From positions 174,690,400 through 174,754,399 of the forward strand of contig CM041292.1 of assembly GCA_023052935.1 (NCBI GenBank): a stretch of DNA of 64,000 nucleotides. The letters run 5' to 3'. Position 1 is the first letter of the stretch; each line of letters begins with the position of its first letter. The position numbers were made by a program, and so were the translations under genes. This stretch comes from Piezodorus guildinii. Its lineage: Eukaryota > Arthropoda > Insecta > Hemiptera > Pentatomidae. Shown in pieces: positions 1 to 11,765 of the stretch. Under the pieces are notes generated by a model. That model ran no database searches. It saw nothing but the letters and a program-made list of their open reading frames with translations, and had not been told where the DNA came from.

Positions 1-504
1 CCTTGAAACCTTTATTTGTCTGATTATAATCACAACAATATAATCCGTTCGCGTAGAAAAATCCGTTCCTGAAACATCCCCCGCTACCTGTTAAACTTCA
101 CCGCATTTAGTTATTTAATGTAAATTAAATTAAACTGGTATATTCGCTTATTGTATAGAGTTTGAAATAAAGTCATTAAGTTAAAAAAAAAACAAATTAA
201 AAATTAAACTCATTCTTATTTATATTTTTTGTTTTAGTATCTTGTTTGATCCCTTAGGCCCTCCTAATTATCGTCATTAGCTTGACGAATTAGTTTAGTG
301 TTGATGGTTTAAAAGATAAAAGCGCTGCAAATGATTGAAAATGGTTTGAATATCGTATAGTATATAACTTCATTAGTGCAATTGATTTTTTTAAAATTAA
401 ATGGTTACTTTGCTATCCCGATTGCAGTGATAGGTATGCATAAAAAGAAAATTGGTAATATAACAATTTGTCTCAATTAGGAACGTTTTAATAGGCCTAC
501 TTTA

Positions 505-1239
505 CCACATTTATACAATTGGCCCGTTCGACCAGTTTCTGGAATTCCCTCCCATCAAATATTCGTCATGCTTCCTCCCTCTCTAAATTCAAATACCATC
601 TCTTTCATTACCTTTTAGCATCCCAAAATGACGCTACCTGACAATGTAATCATTTTTAATAAAATTGTATTCAATTTTCTTATTATTTTTATTTCTAGAA
701 GTATTTATTTATGATTTTTCAGTTGTTTTTTTTTTTTTTTTTTTGTTTTTTTTATTCTTGAAATTTTCTTTTGTTTCAATCGTCATAGTATTTTTATATT
801 GTAATTAGAAGACTTTGTTTCTTGTTTTTGTAGTATATTATTTTCATTTATGTTTTAATTAGTTTATCTTTTACTAATTCTTAGCCGATTAAAGATCCTT
901 TACTACTGTAAAGCTTATGTTATTCTTAAAAGACTAAATATCAGAATAATGTAAATATTCATTTATTTTTTTCTTCTTTTTGTTTTATATTTAAACTCAT
1001 TTATTTTCCATTTTGTTCAACACAATTATTTTCTGAGGATTGTTTTTATTTTAATTGTTTTAATTTTAATTGTTTATTTTATTTTGTATTATGCATATAT
1101 TTATCTATAATTTTAAATATTAGTTAATTATGTTTATTTGTCTGTTGGCCAGACATGTATATTTTAAACTGTGCAAATTTATTATTCTCAAGGGACACTG
1201 TCCCAGAATAAAATTTATTTTCTATTCTATTCTATTCTA
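505..1239 (+). mobile_element. 5'-truncated LINE 3' end (GGGAC-hairpin family, copy 1)
   Basis: Around 530-628 one frame reads FWNSLPSNIRHASSLSKF, the LWNSLPxxIRxSxSLxxFK motif found at the C-terminus of CR1/L2/Jockey-type LINE ORF2 proteins. About 600 bp of AT-rich 3' UTR follows and ends in a short hairpin (GGGACACTGTCCC, 1192-1204), an AATAAA and a (TTCTA)n tail. The same tail motif and hairpin occur in two minus-strand copies at 27.8 and 29.7 kb, which supports one family. Only the last ~35 codons of ORF2 remain, so this is a dead 5'-truncated copy. Confidence 0.7.
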
Positions 1240-2066
1240 CATAAAGAAAATAATATATTTATAAAATAACTATAAAAAATACGTACAATAAAGTAAAATC
1301 AATAAAATATTTATGTTAAAGGACAAATGAAAATTTAAAAATCACTCATTTATGTATAATATACACAATATGTGGGATCAGATCGTTCCTCATAATAGAG
1401 GAAAATCCGGACTCGAGGGATCCCAGCGCCTCATTCATAACTGCGTCACTTTATCAAGAGCCAACGGAAGCTGAGTGATGCCGCTGGCACCATACTTAGT
1501 GATTGATATATTACCTATTAATATTACCTATCTGCTGGTATTATTATTATTTTGATAGAATTTAGTTTTTTTAAATGGTAAACTCACTTTATTTTATTTA
1601 TCTATATTGTTAAACGATTTTTAGTACTATGCCTATCTTGAAACAAGTAACATTAAATTTAGAGGGATGCTTGTTATATTTTGTTTCATAAATTTTAAAG
1701 ATTTAATTAAAATAAAAATAATGAACTTACAGCGAAAAGGCTCTGTTCTCAGTAATGTTGTCAACTGCATGTAAGATACCTACTCCTTCTATCGTAGTTT
1801 GTTTCCAGTGTTGTGTCTATTATAATTGCTATTTTTTTTTTGAAGATTCACAATTATTTTTTACTAATTATACATATATTAATATACAAGTATTAATATG
1901 TTTATTTTATTTAAAAAAAAAAAGAAGAAAGAAAGCCAAAACTATTTGCCATACATTTCAATACTTCCCTACCTCTACCCTGAATAAATTTAAAAAACGT
2001 TTTAATACGATCAGTGTTACTTTAATATTGAACACTTTAAATATATTTATTGTCGGTTGTAAAATG
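1240..2066. other. AT-rich spacer, nothing recognised
   Basis: No motif-bearing ORF or repeat recognised. A modestly GC-richer patch at about 1380-1495 matches nothing I know. The longest open frame (about 110 codons, phenylalanine- and lysine-rich) looks like chance in AT-rich DNA. Confidence 0.5.
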
Positions 2067-2187
2067 TTTAATATTTTATCATTGTGGATGTAATTAGTTG
2101 ACCGTTGAGAATTACTGGAAGGAATTAGTCCGGGTGGCGGTCATTAAATGAAACAACTAAATAGTTTCAACTATTTTATTGTTTGCC

Positions 2188-2223
2188 AACGTTTCGACCC
2201 CCGTTGTAGGTCATCATCAGGGC
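2188..2223 (-). ncRNA. Hammerhead-ribozyme-like core, L1 left arm
   Basis: Inverted partner of the right-arm core. Read on the minus strand: CTGATGA (2214-2220), T, helix II GACCT/GGGTC with one G-U wobble, GAAAC (2191-2195), then ACGTTGGC. Two base differences from the other arm fall in helix II and its loop; the catalytic core bases are unchanged. Confidence 0.55.
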
Positions 2224-2563
2224 TAAAAAGATACAAAAGAATATAATTTCAATGACATTACATACAATATTATATAACCTATTTAGCTAGAGAACGTCGG
2301 TATTAAAAAATAACACAAGAGTACTCTCTACTTCATATTTTTATATTTCATGTAAATTATTGATACCTGTGTAAATTTTGTTTAGTGAACATTTTTATTT
2401 TTTCTGTATAACACTTTCATTATTGTACTATGGTCATTGTATTTTAATTAAGTTTTTTTACATATACAGTTCTTCTGTTATTTTTTAATACCGACGTTCT
2501 CTAGCTAAATAGGTTTATAATATTGTATGTAATGTCATTGAAATTATATTCTTTTGTATCTTT

Positions 2564-2605
2564 TTAGCCCTGATGATGACCCACAAAGGGGGTCGAAACG
2601 TTGGC
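2564..2605 (+). ncRNA. Hammerhead-ribozyme-like core, L1 right arm
   Basis: CTGATGA at 2570-2576, one extra T, then helix II GACCC/GGGTC closed by an ACAAAGG loop, then GAAAC at 2595-2599. GAAAC runs into the self-complementary ACGT followed by T, and the next bases GGC can pair with GCC just before CTGATGA as a 3 bp stem I. This is the order of a type I hammerhead with a minimal stem III. The extra T between core and helix II departs from the consensus, so self-cleavage is not assured. Confidence 0.6.
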
Positions 2606-2689
2606 AAACAATAAAATAGTTGAAACTATTTAGTTGTTTCATTTAATGACCGCCACCCGGACTAATTCCTTCCTTTAATATTTTTTGTT

Positions 2690-3540
2690 TCTTAAAACCG
2701 GTAGCCAATGATTAGAAAAATAATTCATTATAGGAATGTTGTTTTGTTATTGCAATTAGTTTGTGTCTTCCTTTCGTTCGGCTATGGCTGTATTTTTACT
2801 GCTAACGATAAGTAATATACCTATTTTTTTAGAATTCAATCGGGGAATTAAACAATTTTATAAATATATCTGTGTCTATTGGAACTTCTGAATAGTTAAC
2901 GTAATATTTTTAATTTCGTGTTAAATAGTAGCTTAATTTTTCATTGGAATAGATCAAAACATTGCAGATTTACACTTTTTTTTTACTAGATTTTCTTAAA
3001 CTGCTTATTTTTCACGGGGTTCAGACTTATTTTATAATTCATGAGATTATCGATCCGAGGTTTAGGTATTCATTGATTATTTTCTTTAGTATAAAATACC
3101 TATAAATGCCAAGACTCATTCTCTTCTTTTTCCAATCACTCTTCGTTTCTTTGCAAGTTTCTCGGATACAACATTTTCGCATTAATATTTTAGTTGTTCT
3201 TGAAAAGTTTTTTTGATGTAGTGCAGTTGTATTGACTTATCGAACGTGACCAAGGCGGAAGCTTTTCCTCTTCTTCCTCCTGTATTAAGTTAAGTACATT
3301 AACGTGCAATAGTTGTGTATACTTTAGGATTTCACCAATAGTTAGCTCAAGCATATCAATGAAACACTGTGCTATATACACTCTATTGATTATAACTAAG
3401 ACGATGAATGTTATGCAATGAAAACTAAGAGGAGTTTCTGATTGGTTTGGTGATGAAGACCCTTTGGGCATTGTTGAATTGGCGAATGATTCAATAGTTG
3501 TTGTGTGTTAAAGAAATATAAACAATAACTTAATGAAACG
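2690..3540. other. AT-rich spacer, nothing recognised
   Basis: No ORF with a recognisable domain and no clear repeat. An open frame of about 93 codons on the minus strand (3190-3471) has no recognised motif. Confidence 0.5.
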
Positions 3541-3985
3541 AATATAGAAGAAGAAGAAAATAAAATAAATAACTATAAATATTAACTAAGGATTTCGGAT
3601 TAGAGATCCTTACAATCAGTAAGTTTTTATTTTTATTTGTTTTATTGGTAATTGGAATACAGTAACCTAAATGTACTATGTATAATAAATTAAAATTATA
3701 GAACAGTTGTAGGAAAAAATTTACAAAAATCCTGGAGAAAAGGAGAAAATAATGGAAATTTTTCTAAATTAAATAAACTAACTTAACAAGACACGTTTTG
3801 TTATTTTATGAGTGTAGCGTTTGAGGGAATGTGTGTCGTAATTACCGAATTCTTCTATTGGTGTTTTTTCGGAGGCTGGTGTTTTACTGAAGTACAATGC
3901 AGTTTTGGCGTGGACAAATTATTTAATTGTAGCAAAGCTGCAAATATTGAAGCATAGAGGAAAGGATATGGAAACTTTAAGAGTC
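3541..3985 (-). mobile_element. Decayed LINE 3' end (GATTTCGGAT family, copy 1)
   Basis: Aligns by eye with 10655-11130 in the same orientation. Shared blocks include GATTTCGGAT...GAGATCCTTACAATCAG, TTTTATGAGTGTAGCGTTT and CTGGTGTTTTACTGAAGTA. In the second copy this strand encodes a LINE ORF2 C-terminus, so here the coding part (about 3780-3970) is the same region with more damage. Confidence 0.55.
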
Positions 3986-4754
3986 TTCCAGGAATAGTGA
4001 ACGCTTAAATATTTTTCTAATATCCACCAATTTCCTTATTACTTATAGGTTTTAATCAACTTCTAATAGATAGTATAAAATTTAGATTATCTGGAAAACA
4101 CGTGTTGATGATAAGAGTAAACAAAATAAGAAATATTTATCTCCATACCTAGGAAACTTTATGATTTAAGAAATAAATAAACGCTCTACTATTTAATAAT
4201 TAAATATACTATTTCTTGGTTATTTTTAAATAAAACGACCCATGTTACACTCAACACTTCTTTAATTATTTTTTTTCTCTCCCTACGTTTCAGCCTTTGC
4301 CAATTTCAAAGGTTCTTTAATCATTCCTTCATATTGCACATATATAAAATATATTTTCTCACATTTTAAAATTATATACTATTGGCTGAAGTAGATTTTC
4401 AGCTCGTTATTATCTACTCTAGATAGTAGGCCGTTTAGGTTTTAAATTGTTTTTATACCTGAAAATTGTCAATTATCATAAAATATTGTTTTAGGATATC
4501 AGTTCATTTACTGTTCTTGGTAATTATGTAACTTAATGTATTATGTTATTTAATGGTTATTAATGGTTATTAGTATTTACAGTATCTATATTCATTTAAT
4601 TATTTAGTCTACTGTTAATTTTGTTTTAAAAATGTATCAAAATACGTCTTTTGGTTTAGAAGGAGTTAGCGGAAACCGAAATCGCGTTGTCACAAGTTTA
4701 CGTGCTTACAACAACTTTATATTGACTCCTATGATTTCATTTATTGCATATTAA

Positions 4755-4830
4755 CTTTTCTAAATTCTTGCGCTTTCCAACGGTATATTATACACCTACT
4801 TTACCATACTACTTATATTTCAGGAATAAT
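4755..4830 (+). repeat. Family A fragment
   Basis: Contains the family A hallmark GCTTTCCAACGGTATATTAT followed by ACACCTA...TTAC, as at 9287, 33803 and 43208. Too short to say more. Confidence 0.5.
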
Positions 4831-4894
4831 TTTTTAACGACTTGGTTGCAGAAACTTAATTTTCCCAGTTAAAAAAATAGCTAAATTGCAATAT

Positions 4895-5100
4895 AATAAT
4901 AATAATTATAATTTTATTTATTTGTCTTTAGGGCAATCCCCATACAAAAGAGCTGGCTGGCACAGCACAATTAATAAATTTATCACCAGCAAATATACAA
5001 TAATATAATTACAATTCGAATAAATATTTAAAACAAAAACAACAAAACCCTACACAGCAGTAAGCATAAAGGTGCTGCTATCTTTATGATTAATTTTATC
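4895..5100 (-). mobile_element. Possible LINE 3' end fragment
   Basis: On the minus strand the sequence ends GTATGGGGATTGCCCTAAAG followed by ACAAATAAATAAAA and an ATT-rich tail, the form of a LINE 3' UTR with a polyadenylation signal and a simple-repeat tail. No ORF2 C-terminus is readable upstream. Confidence 0.4.
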
Positions 5101-5406
5101 CAGCATATACTTAAATATCATAAATTAAATATAAGCATATCAATAAATAATGCAAAAATAATAGTACTAAAGCGAATACTAATTCCCCACAAATTACTAA
5201 CAAGTCCCGAAACCTTTAAGAGTGATTAACATTCTGAGAAAGATGTTGAAATCTTATTTTAACATTCTCTTTGACAAAAATAAATAAATATGCAATGTAT
5301 TTTAAACCTGCAGGAAAGAAAGCTCATAATGGTAGTGAAAACAGTATTAAAATTCGTCTTGTAGTTTAGAAGGAATAAGAGGAAACCAAAATTTCGTTAT
5401 CATTAT

Positions 5407-5411
<5 letters not shown>

Positions 5412-5447
<36 letters not shown>

Positions 5448-5466
5448 AGAGAGAGAGAGAGAGAGA
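5412..5466. repeat. (TA)n(GA)n microsatellite
   Basis: About 18 TA units run directly into about 10 GA units. Just upstream (about 5353-5395) is the block TTTAGAAGGAATAAGAGGAAA, which also precedes the TA tract at 51032 and recurs near 4660. It is probably the tail of a dispersed repeat. Confidence 0.85.
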
Positions 5467-5666
5467 TTATTGGATTTAAATGAGGTTTTTAAGAAAGGCT
5501 ACACTTGCACTGATTCAAGTAAACTCTATTTGTATAGGTTATTCCCTAAAAACATGTATGTAATTAAACCGTCTAAAAAAACAAAGCGGATAGATGACAT
5601 GGACAAAGTTGCTGGAGTTATCTATGTTTTGAGCCTATTTGTTGAAGAGCAATACGTGTTCCAATA

Positions 5667-6410
5667 GCTTTCTGTAACTGCTTTACATTGTTTCCTTAAC
5701 TACATGTCTTATCGCCTCTGTTCTTGAGGAGTTCATCGTTCTTTGGAGGTGAAGGTTGGTCGCGGTGGTGCCTCTTGCTTGCTGCTGAAATGGCTGTTGT
5801 TTTGTTTTCTTCGTTAGTATCAGTAATATATTTTAGGAAAACGAATAATTTGTCTTTATATATAATGTATATATAATATTGTTTTAAATTCAGTTATTTC
5901 CAATCGAATCTGATTATCTGCCTGTTGGAATTAGGTTTATTTCCTCATTCGTATGGGCAACATGAGCGTGTCCTTTTCCAGTTGGAACCAGTGTTGAAAC
6001 TGAAACCAAGCTTTTAAATATCTTAAGTTATATTGGGATGGATCTATGGTACAATTCATAAATATTTATGTAATTTATTTTTGCAATATCGCTGTTATGA
6101 AGGCTATAGGCTATATATAGGGAGCATTTGCATTTCAGATTCTTTTATATACATATTCTCTGTTCAACCAGACAATCCCTTTTAAAGAATATATTGTGAA
6201 GTGGTTTCTGGTTTACAACATGAAAGGCACATTTTTCAGGTTTTCTCTATAGATGTTTCTCACTGTATCAATTAGTCAATTTGGGAAATAAGCTTTCTTT
6301 TTTTATGTTTGAAATTTATGTAGGCAAGAATTTGCTTTTCAAAAAAAAGAAGGTCTTTTGATGAAATTTTATCTTTTGTCAATAATATTTTCATGATTTT
6401 TTTCTATAAA
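5667..6410. other. Unassigned sequence
   Basis: No recognisable gene or repeat. A mildly GC-richer stretch at 5690-5800 has no readable homology. Confidence 0.45.
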
Positions 6411-6648
6411 TGAAGTACACGCTTACTTTTATTAGTATGTATGGATACTAACATGAAAATTGATTGTGTAGTAGTGATAGGGATTCCAATGAAATTTCAA
6501 AGCCAACATACCTTGAAATATATAATATATATATTACATATTTCAAGGTATGTTGGCTGTGAAATTTCATTGGAATCGCTATCACTACTACACAATCAAT
6601 TTTCATGTTAGTATCCATACATACTAATAAAAGAAAGCGTGTACTTCA
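6411..6648. repeat. Long near-perfect inverted repeat (hairpin element)
   Basis: Arms of about 105-110 bp, from TGAAGTACACGCTTACTTTT on the left to its complement ending at about 6648, differ by only a few bases. They flank a short AT spacer with TATAATATATATATTACAT. No ORF. The inner arm ends (TTTCAAGGTATGTT) recur three more times to the right. A foldback MITE is one reading; a palindromic duplication is another. Confidence 0.8.
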
Positions 6649-6654
6649 TTCCTA

Positions 6655-6697
6655 TATATATATTTCAAGGTATGTTAGAATATATAATATATATATT

Positions 6698-6737
<40 letters not shown>

Positions 6738-6850
6738 CAAGTATGTTAGATATATATATATATAATAAATAATAAATATATATATATATATATATATTTC
6801 AAGGTATGTTATAATATATATAAATATATATTATATAATTATTATTATAT
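6655..6850. repeat. Array of TTTCAAGGTATGTT units separated by (TA)n
   Basis: TTTCAAGGTATGTTA at about 6662, TTTCAAGTATGTTA at about 6734 and TTTCAAGGTATGTTA at about 6797 are separated by TA tracts of unequal length. The unit equals the apex side of the adjacent hairpin, so the array probably grew from it by slippage or unequal exchange. Confidence 0.7.
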
Positions 6851-6854
6851 ATAT

Positions 6855-7717
6855 TTGGGGAGGCCCGGGCAATGCGGATAGTCTTATTTTACGAGATTCT
6901 ACAACAGATGGTGCTGCAAGTCGCGGTCGTGAACTCTATCCCGCCGCACAGTGGGCTAAATCACTAATTTAGGTGGACAAACGTCAAGTCAAACGTTTGG
7001 AATTTTCCAATGCTTTACCTTTTTATTATTTTTTGGCAAGACTATTAATACTAATATTTCCCACGATTCCGTGTTTACAAATAAATAGTAAATGAATGAA
7101 TCATTCCTGTTCACACAAGTGCCTAATAACCAACAGTGGGATTATTTTTATTCGATGGTCATTTATTCTGTTTAAGGTGTAATTAGAGCAAAGTCTTTAT
7201 GCTTTGATTGAACAATGGGCATTGCTAAGACAGGTAAGACATTATATTTCCAAACTCGATATCGAATATAAATTACAATCTCACCTGTAGAGTTGATTTA
7301 GCAATTTGTAAATGTACGCCCTTATTCAATAACGAAAAACTATATAACCCCCAAGTTACCCCAAGGATTTGTTTGTAGTATTTGTTTTACCAATTCTTCT
7401 AGTCTTTAGATAACAAAGAATTTTTGCGATTTTTTTGCGTTTTGGGTGATACATCATTTTTTCAGACACAACACTACGAATCAAAAATTTTACAATATAT
7501 CATTTCAAGAATTTCCTAAACAATTTAAAATATCTCTACCAGCAGATTTTAGCAACTCCGAGTCATAATTAGATTTTTCGTATTATTTTTCCCGCATTCT
7601 GGGACTTCCAACGTAAAATATAGGGGAGTTTTAGATTTTAACAAATCAATTTGATGTTTGACCACGGTGCGCTCGCTAATCGTGTCAAAAATTTAATATA
7701 TATATTTTTTTAAAATA

Positions 7718-7758
<41 letters not shown>

Positions 7759-8820
7759 AATAACCCATAGGTTATTACATATTTTGATGATAGATACTCT
7801 AAAGCAATTATAACTGTAATATTTACTTATCCGAGTATCGTAAATTTTGAGAGGTCTACTTGTCAAAATTTAAATATACTTGTACAATTTCTGGTTTTGT
7901 TTTTATTACAAAAGGTTCTTAATCCTTAACCGCAGACACATATGTGGTCGTTTATCATATCCAAACAAACTTGAAGAAAATCGTTATTTTTAACGTGATA
8001 ATTATTTGCTATACCACACTTGTTAAGTCAGGATTCACTCTTTTGGAGTTTTGTTGAAAAAAAATATATAGAAAGGTTCTGAAATTATGATTTTTGTAAG
8101 GGTCCAAAACCGATCATAAAGAATTTTTTATGGGCTTTTTTATGACTCTATATGTCATATGGATTAAAACATACAAACTCCTGTCCATAAATAACAAAAA
8201 AATATTTTAACTAACCTCCTTATCAGGTGTGTTATAGGAATTTGCATATAATTTGCTTCTTTCTTTTCATTCTCTAAATATTTATGCTAATCTTAAACAT
8301 AAGGTTTCGTAATGGTCATTTTCTAAATGTTTGTCTTGATTTTATCTTATCGTCTATCTTTATTATCATCCTGTTTTATAAATTATTAATTGTTGTCACA
8401 AATGTCTTAGAAATTAATATTTAACTAACACAACTTATTAAAATTGACGTATGTACGATTTAAAAAATAGGCTTGTTGGTTAACGATCCAATTTTCAATC
8501 TCCGCGTGACTCTATACACAGCTATTTAAAGATATCTCTTAGGAAACCATTAGACAGGAAACAAAGGATTGACGTAGGGACAGTGTCAGTATAGATAAAC
8601 TAGATGAATCCTCAACACAACAATTGTAAATGTAGGAGAATGTCCGAGCTCACTCAACTTGATAGCTCAATAACTTAATGCCATGAACAGAGAAAAACTA
8701 TTTTTTTTTTTATTTTCTTGGATGACATTCAGTGTTTTACTATATTTCGCTAATCCTTATCTTTAAGTTAGTTTAAGTAGACATCTGTACTTTTAACGTT
8801 TACAATAAAAACACACACAC
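6855..8820. other. Unassigned sequence with a TA tract
   Basis: A GC-richer island at 6857-6965 (GGGGAGGCCCGGGC to CACAGTGGGCTAAA) looks like part of a dispersed element but has no partner I could find in the window. A (TA)n tract lies near 7722-7754. Otherwise nothing recognised. Confidence 0.45.
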
Positions 8821-8825
8821 GCAAA

Positions 8826-8828
<3 letters not shown>

Positions 8829-8862
<34 letters not shown>

Positions 8863-8864
8863 CA

Positions 8865-8897
<33 letters not shown>

Positions 8898-8908
8898 ATA
8901 TATATATA
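8829..8908. repeat. (CA)n followed by (TA)n microsatellite
   Basis: CA dinucleotides at about 8829-8861 pass through AACAA into TA repeats to about 8908. Confidence 0.9.
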
Positions 8909-9017
8909 ATTAAAATATTATATTATATTATGTATTATATAATAAACATATAATTTATATTTTTATGATAAGGAATATTATCGTCCCAAGTGATTTGAAT
9001 ACAAAAAAAAAAAAAAA

Positions 9018-9420
9018 ATCTGGTGCGGGCAACGCACGACTTTCACTTACCTCCGTTTTCAAAATCGTTTAAAGAATTTTCAAATACAGTTAGAGATAAA
9101 AATGAGTGAAACCATTGAAGAATTAATTCAATTGAATTCATATAGGACATGTGTTTTATTTAAAAAATCTATTATATTATTACCTAAAATAATCAGTTAT
9201 TTTTATCGGCTTTTCATCACTTTATTCTTTATTAACTTTTACAAGCTTATGTATGAGATAATATTTTACCTAAAATCTTTAGCTTTCCAACGGTATATTA
9301 TACATCTATATTACTGTTTTTATGTTCAAAAACACAAAAAATGCATAAAAAATATTTGTTCAGTTTTCTCTTTTAGTTCTTTATCAAATTCGCTCAAACC
9401 CCTGTTTAGTTAGTAAAAGT
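9018..9420 (+). repeat. Family A repeat, 5' portion
   Basis: Starts TCTGGTGCGGGCAACGCACG ACTTTCACTTACCTCC after a poly-A run and matches the start of the copy at 42950 for about 400 bp, including CTTTCCAACGGTATATTATAC. An open frame of about 100 codons lies over it but is not conserved in the other copies, so I treat the repeat as non-coding. Confidence 0.7.
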
Positions 9421-9458
9421 ACTTTTTCGTGAAAATATTTCTTCTTTAATTTATTACA

Positions 9459-9570
9459 TTTATGTAATTTGACTATAGAAAACAATCTTATATATTGTGT
9501 GGTCTCATATCACTATTACTAATTTTTATTTAGAAACAAATTGTAATATATCTCAATAAATAAATATATT
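9459..9570 (+). mobile_element. Retroelement 3' tail (tail family T), copy 1
   Basis: TATGTAATTTGACTAT...TGTGTGGTCTCATATCACTA...AACAAATTGTAATATATCTCAATAAATAAA. The same ~100 bp tail ends in A-rich sequence at 19739-19858 and 40983-41096 and is present on the minus strand at 34451-34550. Two of these copies have target-site duplications, so this is the 3' end of a retroelement that often inserts severely 5'-truncated. Confidence 0.65.
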
Positions 9571-10084
9571 ATAAATATATATATTGTTGCTGTTCCGATA
9601 TTTTATTTTTACTTATTGTTTTCATGCTACTGACAATGAGAGTAAATTATTTCAACGAAAAATTCTAGCTGATATTAAATATCATTCAATTATATATTGT
9701 CGTAAGGAGTTTAATGGTTTTTTGATAAATTGTCTCCAAATTTAGAAATTTTATTAGAGCTGATTACCATACATCGTTTTGAGGTTATTACCTCAATCAG
9801 AAATTTATATTTCCTATTAAATATTTAAAACTACAAGTTTTATATGGGTTTCAATGTTTTAACTACATATAGGGTATTATTGTTATAGGCACATTTTTAA
9901 AAACAGAAGGATAATAAAGTCGCTTTCTTTAGGGGACAGTGTTTACCTCCCTTTTATGAATATTTATTAATATATTCATATATTGTTTTATAACTGTACT
10001 TGAACTTTGATTTATACACGTGCTAATCTGACAACCTTGTTGGTCTACATACCTTGAATAATTAGAATACAAACAACATCAGGA

Positions 10085-10340
10085 ACTAAACCTTTTTGAG
10101 TCAAGATATCTGTCTTAACGGAAAAAGATTATGAGCCTGAAAAAGTCTTTATATTTTGCCTGATATCAGATCACACGTCATATTTCTTTGTAACAGATCT
10201 GTAATATTATCTAAAGATTGGACAAGGAATGTTGTCCTAGTCTCCTAGGGCTTGATTAATTCAAGGGATATTTTATTGTGATGTTTGTTGAATTAATTTT
10301 GATATCAAAAGCTCTCAAAAGGTAATTACACGCTGTCAGA
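10085..10340 (+). repeat. Dispersed repeat shared with about 25060-25340
   Basis: Both regions share, in the same order, an ATCAGA(T/C)CACACGTCAT-like block, GGAATGTTGTCCTAGTCT and a following GATTA segment. Diverged and non-coding; element class unknown. Confidence 0.45.
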
Positions 10341-10654
10341 TCCCTGTCCTATTTAAATCAATAAGATTTATTATATTTTTGTTCTTTTCTTTCGTTTTTT
10401 TCTTTAAAAAAAATCTTAAAAAGAAAAAAGATAGTTTACGTTTACCCTGATTCAAGTAAGTGGTTGCGAATGCTCAGAAAGTATCATGAATTTTCATTTC
10501 ATTCATAATCCTAGGAAAAAACAATGTTGTTTTTTAATATGAAGAATTAATTTTAAAATCCTCGCACATTAGAAAAATTCTATTTTCGTGTAAGCTACGT
10601 TACAACTTTTCTTTTGAATTGCTTTTTATTTTCACTTACTTATAGATAGATAAG

Positions 10655-11130
10655 AAGAAAGAAGAAAATAAACTTTATTTACATTTTTACATATTGACAC
10701 AATATTTATAAATGATTTCGGATGAGACATCCTTACAATCAGCAAATGTTTGGTTCATTTGGTAATTATAATCTAATTAACTAATCTATAATTAGTAGTA
10801 AAATTAAATTGTGATTATATATGGTTGTAGGAAATGTTATACAAAAACCTACAATAAAAACAGATAACATAATTGATAATATAAAATTAGAAATTAAAAT
10901 AAACTAGCTTAAGTTAGTAACACATGTTTAGTTCTTTTATGAGTGTAGCGTTTTAGAGATGCTTTATTATAGTTACCGATTTCCTTTATTAATGGATTTT
11001 TGGAGACTGGTGTCTTACTGAAGTAAGCAGCTGTTTGAGTATGGACAAAATGTTTAATTGTTGGAAGCTGCAAGTCCTGGAGCATAGCTGATATTTTAGT
11101 GTAGCGGGGGTAATTGTTAATTATCCGCAT
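10655..11130 (-). mobile_element. 5'-truncated LINE 3' end (GATTTCGGAT family, copy 2)
   Basis: The minus-strand frame from 11130 down to 10909 gives 73 residues with the usual layout of a Jockey/CR1-group ORF2 C-terminus: a LRIINNYPRYTK-like start, DLQLPTI, then YFSK, NPLI and a basic KRTKHVL end. It corresponds to the R-N-PPYVSN / DLRIPTA region of the intact LINE at 13 kb. The 3' UTR continues to about 10655 with an A-rich signal on the minus strand. The copy lacks EN and RT and is dead. Confidence 0.65.
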
Positions 11131-11134
11131 TGAT

Positions 11135-11765
11135 AGATTTTCACTAACTTATATGTGAAATACATATTAACGGAAAGTATTGCGATCGTGAAAAGTTTTG
11201 AATTCCAGTTTTCAACGGAAATAGACATTTTAGGGTATTCTGAGCCCAAATACCCAAGTCCCTAAAAAAGGTGTGTGTATGTGTCCGTATGTTTTCTAGT
11301 CTACCGCGAAAAAGAAAAGACGTACTGAAGAAAAACTGAAATTTTATATTAATAAAAACTATACTCCCGAGATTTTACAGCAACTGTTCCACTAAAATCG
11401 GCTGACCGGAAGTGCTACTTTATACCCTGCATTTTACACCTGTTTAAATTTTATCAAAAACCGGCTCCAACGGTTTTGATTAAACTCGCTATATTGATGT
11501 AAAATTTAATGGTCTTTAATAAAATGTAAGTTTTATTCTGATTGAAATAGGCTGACAGGGAGGGCTTAGATTCCGATATTTTATACATATATTTTCTTCC
11601 TCTAAAGTACCTTTAATTTTGTAGATTCTAAAAAAAATAACCGTATCATGATTAGTATTGCTAAAAAACGGCTAAATATAAAAGTTCGATGAATTTGATA
11701 ACCAACTAAAGGAGGAAAGCGCAAAAATATTTTTTAATACATTCATAATATTATACAAAAATATA
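11135..11765 (-). repeat. Family A repeat, inverted copy
   Basis: Begins near GATTTTCACTAACTTATATG and continues AGTATTGCGATCGTGAAAA...TTTTGATTAAACTCGCTATATTGAT...AACCAACTAAAGG. This is the reverse complement of the 3' half of the copy at 42950-43830 and the same strand as 53388. Directly abuts the 10.7 kb LINE relic. Non-coding. Confidence 0.7.

Larger units (their letters stand above)
2083..2673. mobile_element. Foldback element with two inverted hammerhead-like units (locus L1)
   Basis: Two inverted arms of about 205 bp (2117-2323 and about 2479-2673) flank a unique AT-rich spacer of about 155 bp. Each arm carries a ribozyme-like core, and the arms differ at only a few bases. Outside the left arm a 34 bp extension starting TGTGGATGTAATTAG is also present at locus L5 (41.3 kb), so the unit has defined ends. 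An 11 bp repeat TTTAATATTTT lies at 2067-2077 and at 2674-2684, a plausible target-site duplication. No coding sequence. The structure resembles inverted terminal fragments of Penelope-like elements; that assignment is inference. Confidence 0.7.

Noticed and set aside
1755..2093. Open frame of 112 codons on the plus strand
   Set aside because: Composition is dominated by F, Y, N, I and K as expected of AT-rich non-coding DNA; no motif; crosses into the foldback element.
9102..9413. Open frame of 103 codons in family A
   Set aside because: The frame is broken in the matching copies at 33.5 and 43.0 kb, so it is not conserved.
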